Origin: Bacteroidales bacterium
GTDB taxonomy: Bacteria; Bacteroidota; Bacteroidia; Bacteroidales; Bacteroidaceae
Assembly (NCBI GenBank): GCA_030523385.1
Contig: JAUNIV010000118.1
Coordinates: forward strand, 1 to 7,003
Length of the DNA stretch: 7,003 nt
Direction of reading: 5' to 3'
The position numbers and the translations under genes were made by a program. The notes beneath the pieces were generated by a model that worked only from the letters and a program-made list of their open reading frames with translations, was not told the origin of the DNA and searched no databases. Below are positions 5,367 to 7,003 of the stretch, one piece after another. How positions within the stretch are numbered: position 1 is the stretch's first letter; each line of letters starts with the position of its first letter.

Positions 5367-6392
5367 TCAGAAGCATTTCAGTTGTGAGAAATGTTTTTTC
5401 CGAAAGAGATAATACCTCACGAGTATGCTGCAACCCACTCTTTCGGGCACGGCATCAGACGTAGATTTCATCATGTTTTCGATGCGTGAGGCAGCAAAAG
5501 AATGTCGGGTCTCTTTAAACTCCTTGCGTGCCCGGAATATGGCACGGGCGTTCTCCTTTTCTTTCTTCAGATAAAACACCAAAGCAGCCACCACATCTAG
5601 CACTCCCCGTACAAAAAGCACATGTTTCAGTTCTTTTTCGGGCAGGTTCTTGTAGAGCATGAACAGATTGTTGCGGAAATTAAGGAAAGTCTTCTGCGGA
5701 TTTTCTTTCTTCAGAGTAGCACCGCCCACATGATAGACCACACTCTGCGGGATGCACACGATTTGCTTCCCACGGCTCCGCAGGCGCCAGCACAAATCAA
5801 TCTCCTCCATGTGTGCAAAGAATCTACTGTCCAATCCTCCGGCCTCCAAATAATCCTGAAGCCGGATAAACAAGGCAGCTCCGGTAGCCCACAGCACAGG
5901 CTGCACCGTGTCATATTGTCCCGCATCCTTTTCTATGACATCAAAAATACGCCCCCGGCAAAAAGGATAACCGTAACGGTCCATGTAGCCACCCGCCGCT
6001 CCGGCATACTCAAAATAGTCCTTATTCCGCTGGCTGCGTATCTTAGGCTGGCAGGCCACCGTATCCGGATGGGCATCCATATAGGCCACCAACGGTTCCA
6101 GCCAATGCGGAGTCACCTCTACATCGCTGTTCAGCAACACGACGTACTCCGCATCCACACAGGCCAAAGCCCGGTTATACCCTTCGGCAAAGCCATAGTT
6201 GCTGTCCAGTTCTATCAGCCGGACTGTGGGAAATTCAGCCTTCAACACCTCGTGCGAAGCATCCGTAGAAGCATTGTCGGCCACACAGACCTCTATCCCC
6301 TCTCCTACCGAATACTGAAGGACAGAGGGCAGGAATTGGCGGAGCATCTCGACCCCATTCCAATTCAATATGACTACAGAAACCTTTTTCAT
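5367..6392 (-). CDS. Family 2 (GT-A fold) glycosyltransferase, rhamnosyltransferase-like
   Basis: This 341-residue protein is an inverting glycosyltransferase that would move a sugar from a nucleotide donor to a cell-envelope or polysaccharide acceptor. Motifs run in order: the opening strand VSVVILNWNG (residues 4-13), ADNASTD (38-44, donor-nucleotide aspartate D39), SNYGFAEGYNRAL (64-76), the DXD-like metal site LLNSDVEV (86-93), ATGAALFIR (169-177) and HMEEIDLCWRLRSRG (194-208) with the likely catalytic base among E196, E197 and D199. This layout resembles WbbL-type rhamnosyltransferases. The C-terminal part (about 250-341) is basic with one moderately hydrophobic stretch (LDVVAALVFYL), perhaps a membrane-contact helix. 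There is no signal peptide. The ATG at 6390-6392 overlaps the TGA of the upstream mtaB-type gene (shared ATGA at 6389-6392), so translation is probably coupled. The TGA stop lies 7 bases from the folB stop. Donor and acceptor cannot be told, and no polysaccharide cluster is visible in the window. Confidence 0.9.
   Translation of the reverse strand: MKKVSVVILNWNGVEMLRQFLPSVLQYSVGEGIEVCVADNASTDASHEVLKAEFPTVRLIELDSNYGFAEGYNRALACVDAEYVVLLNSDVEVTPHWLEPLVAYMDAHPDTVACQPKIRSQRNKDYFEYAGAAGGYMDRYGYPFCRGRIFDVIEKDAGQYDTVQPVLWATGAALFIRLQDYLEAGGLDSRFFAHMEEIDLCWRLRSRGKQIVCIPQSVVYHVGGATLKKENPQKTFLNFRNNLFMLYKNLPEKELKHVLFVRGVLDVVAALVFYLKKEKENARAIFRARKEFKETRHSFAASRIENMMKSTSDAVPERVGCSILVRYYLFRKKHFSQLKCF
5371..5396 (+). 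terminator. Possible folB terminator inside the glycosyltransferase 3' end
   Basis: On the + strand, AAGCATTTC (5371-5379) pairs with GAAATGTTT (5388-5396), including one G-U pair, around an 8-base loop. The T-run 5394-5399 forms part of the stem and continues for three bases beyond it. It starts 12 bases after the folB stop, where a terminator is expected. It also encodes the last residues of the convergent glycosyltransferase. The stem is AT-rich and the free U-tract is short, so it is probably weak. Confidence 0.4.
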
Positions 6393-7003
6393 GGCAATAT
6401 CGTACCTTTCAGTGATGTACCGTCCTCATTAAAGTCTCCTAACTTCACACGAAGCAGCCGGTTGTCCAGCTCGTCGTCATGCTCCAGTTCCACCCGGATA
6501 TAATTGTCGGTGAATCCGTGCATGGGCATTCCGGCTTTTGATTTTTCCATCAGCACCAAGGCTTCCCGGCCGATATGGGCTGCATAAAATGCCTTTGTCT
6601 TTTCGTCCGACAAGGCCAGCAACCGCTGGCTGCGGCAATGTTTCTCTTCCGGAGACACCGTATGGTCTATCTTCAAAGCCTGCGTGCCCGGACGCTCCGA
6701 ATAACTGAACACATGCAGCTGCGTCACATCCATTCCTTCGATAAAGCGATAGGCTTTCTCAAAATACTCTTCCGTCTCGCCGCGGGTTCCCACAATCACG
6801 TCCACGCCGATGAAAGCATCGGGCATCGTCTCTTTTATCTTTCGGATTTTGGAGGCAAACAAGGCTGTGTCATAACGCCTACGCATCAGTTTCAGCACCT
6901 CGTCGCAACCGGACTGCAAGGGAATATGGAAATGAGGCATAAACGCACGCGAGCGAGCCACGTATTCGATGATTTCCTCCGTCAGCAGATTGGGCTCAAT
7001 GGA
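6389..7003 (-). CDS. mtaB: tRNA-37 methylthiotransferase, MtaB type (5' end missing)
   Basis: MtaB-type enzymes are radical-SAM iron-sulfur proteins that add a methylthio group to t6A at position 37 of tRNAs reading ANN codons. Only the C-terminal 204 residues are in view; the frame is open through 7003, so the N-terminal domain and the CxxxCxxC cluster motif lie outside the window. Visible motifs: SIEPNLL (1-7), PHFHIPLQSG (23-32), LKLMRRRY (37-44), GVDVIVGTRGET (66-77), and HVFSYSERPGTQA, a strong methylthiotransferase signature. A TRAM-like RNA-binding domain occupies roughly the last 60 residues. The RPGT version and overall pattern favour MtaB; MiaB (i6A tRNA) and RimO (ribosomal protein S12) are less likely. 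A GTG at 6961 is internal, because conserved residues continue upstream of it. Its TGA overlaps the start codon of the glycosyltransferase by four bases, which implies one operon read leftwards. Confidence 0.85.
   Translation of the reverse strand, partial: SIEPNLLTEEIIEYVARSRAFMPHFHIPLQSGCDEVLKLMRRRYDTALFASKIRKIKETMPDAFIGVDVIVGTRGETEEYFEKAYRFIEGMDVTQLHVFSYSERPGTQALKIDHTVSPEEKHCRSQRLLALSDEKTKAFYAAHIGREALVLMEKSKAGMPMHGFTDNYIRVELEHDDELDNRLLRVKLGDFNEDGTSLKGTILP

Noticed and set aside
5622..6503. 293-residue open frame on the plus strand antisense to the glycosyltransferase and mtaB-type genes
   Set aside because: The minus-strand proteins carry clear family motifs throughout; the plus-strand translation has none.

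Overview
The window looks like a chromosomal, housekeeping stretch from a member of the Bacteroidales, most likely Bacteroides or Phocaeicola. The reasons are the protein character, two matches to the Bacteroides-type promoter (TTTG, about 19-20 bases, TAnnTTTG), A-rich rather than Shine-Dalgarno-like sequence before the genes, and a gene order (dnaA, nitroreductase, B12-dependent ribonucleotide reductase) that I recall from memory for that group and cannot check here. No phage, plasmid, defence or CRISPR genes are visible.

Layout: bases 1-1158 (+) are the 3' part of dnaA, the replication initiator, cut by the window edge. A long inverted repeat (1178-1232) separates it from a convergent NfsA-like nitroreductase (1240-1980, -). 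The 332-base divergent gap 1981-2312 holds a perfect DnaA box, a very AT-rich stretch, two short inverted repeats, a candidate promoter for each flanking gene, and three degenerate DnaA-box-like 9-mers. It is the best candidate in the window for a replication origin or a DnaA-controlled promoter. Next is nrdJ (2313-4859, +), a class II adenosylcobalamin-dependent ribonucleotide reductase with a C-terminal TSCPD/zinc-ribbon tail. The nrdJ-folB gap (4860-4990) contains a paired REP-like palindrome: two GTAG-headed hairpins in inverted orientation, the arrangement called a REPIN. Then folB (4991-5359, +), dihydroneopterin aldolase of folate synthesis. It converges on a two-gene minus-strand operon: an MtaB-type tRNA methylthiotransferase (3' part, 6389-7003, cut by the window edge) whose stop overlaps the start of a family 2 glycosyltransferase (5367-6392).

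How the genes fit together: the left half joins replication initiation (DnaA) with deoxynucleotide supply (NrdJ) around a DnaA-binding region, a sensible functional neighbourhood. FolB feeds tetrahydrofolate synthesis, which is needed for thymidylate and purines, so it fits loosely. The glycosyltransferase and MtaB genes are translationally coupled but have no obvious common pathway. The most interesting non-coding items are the REPIN-like element and the DnaA-box region; the protein genes themselves are ordinary.
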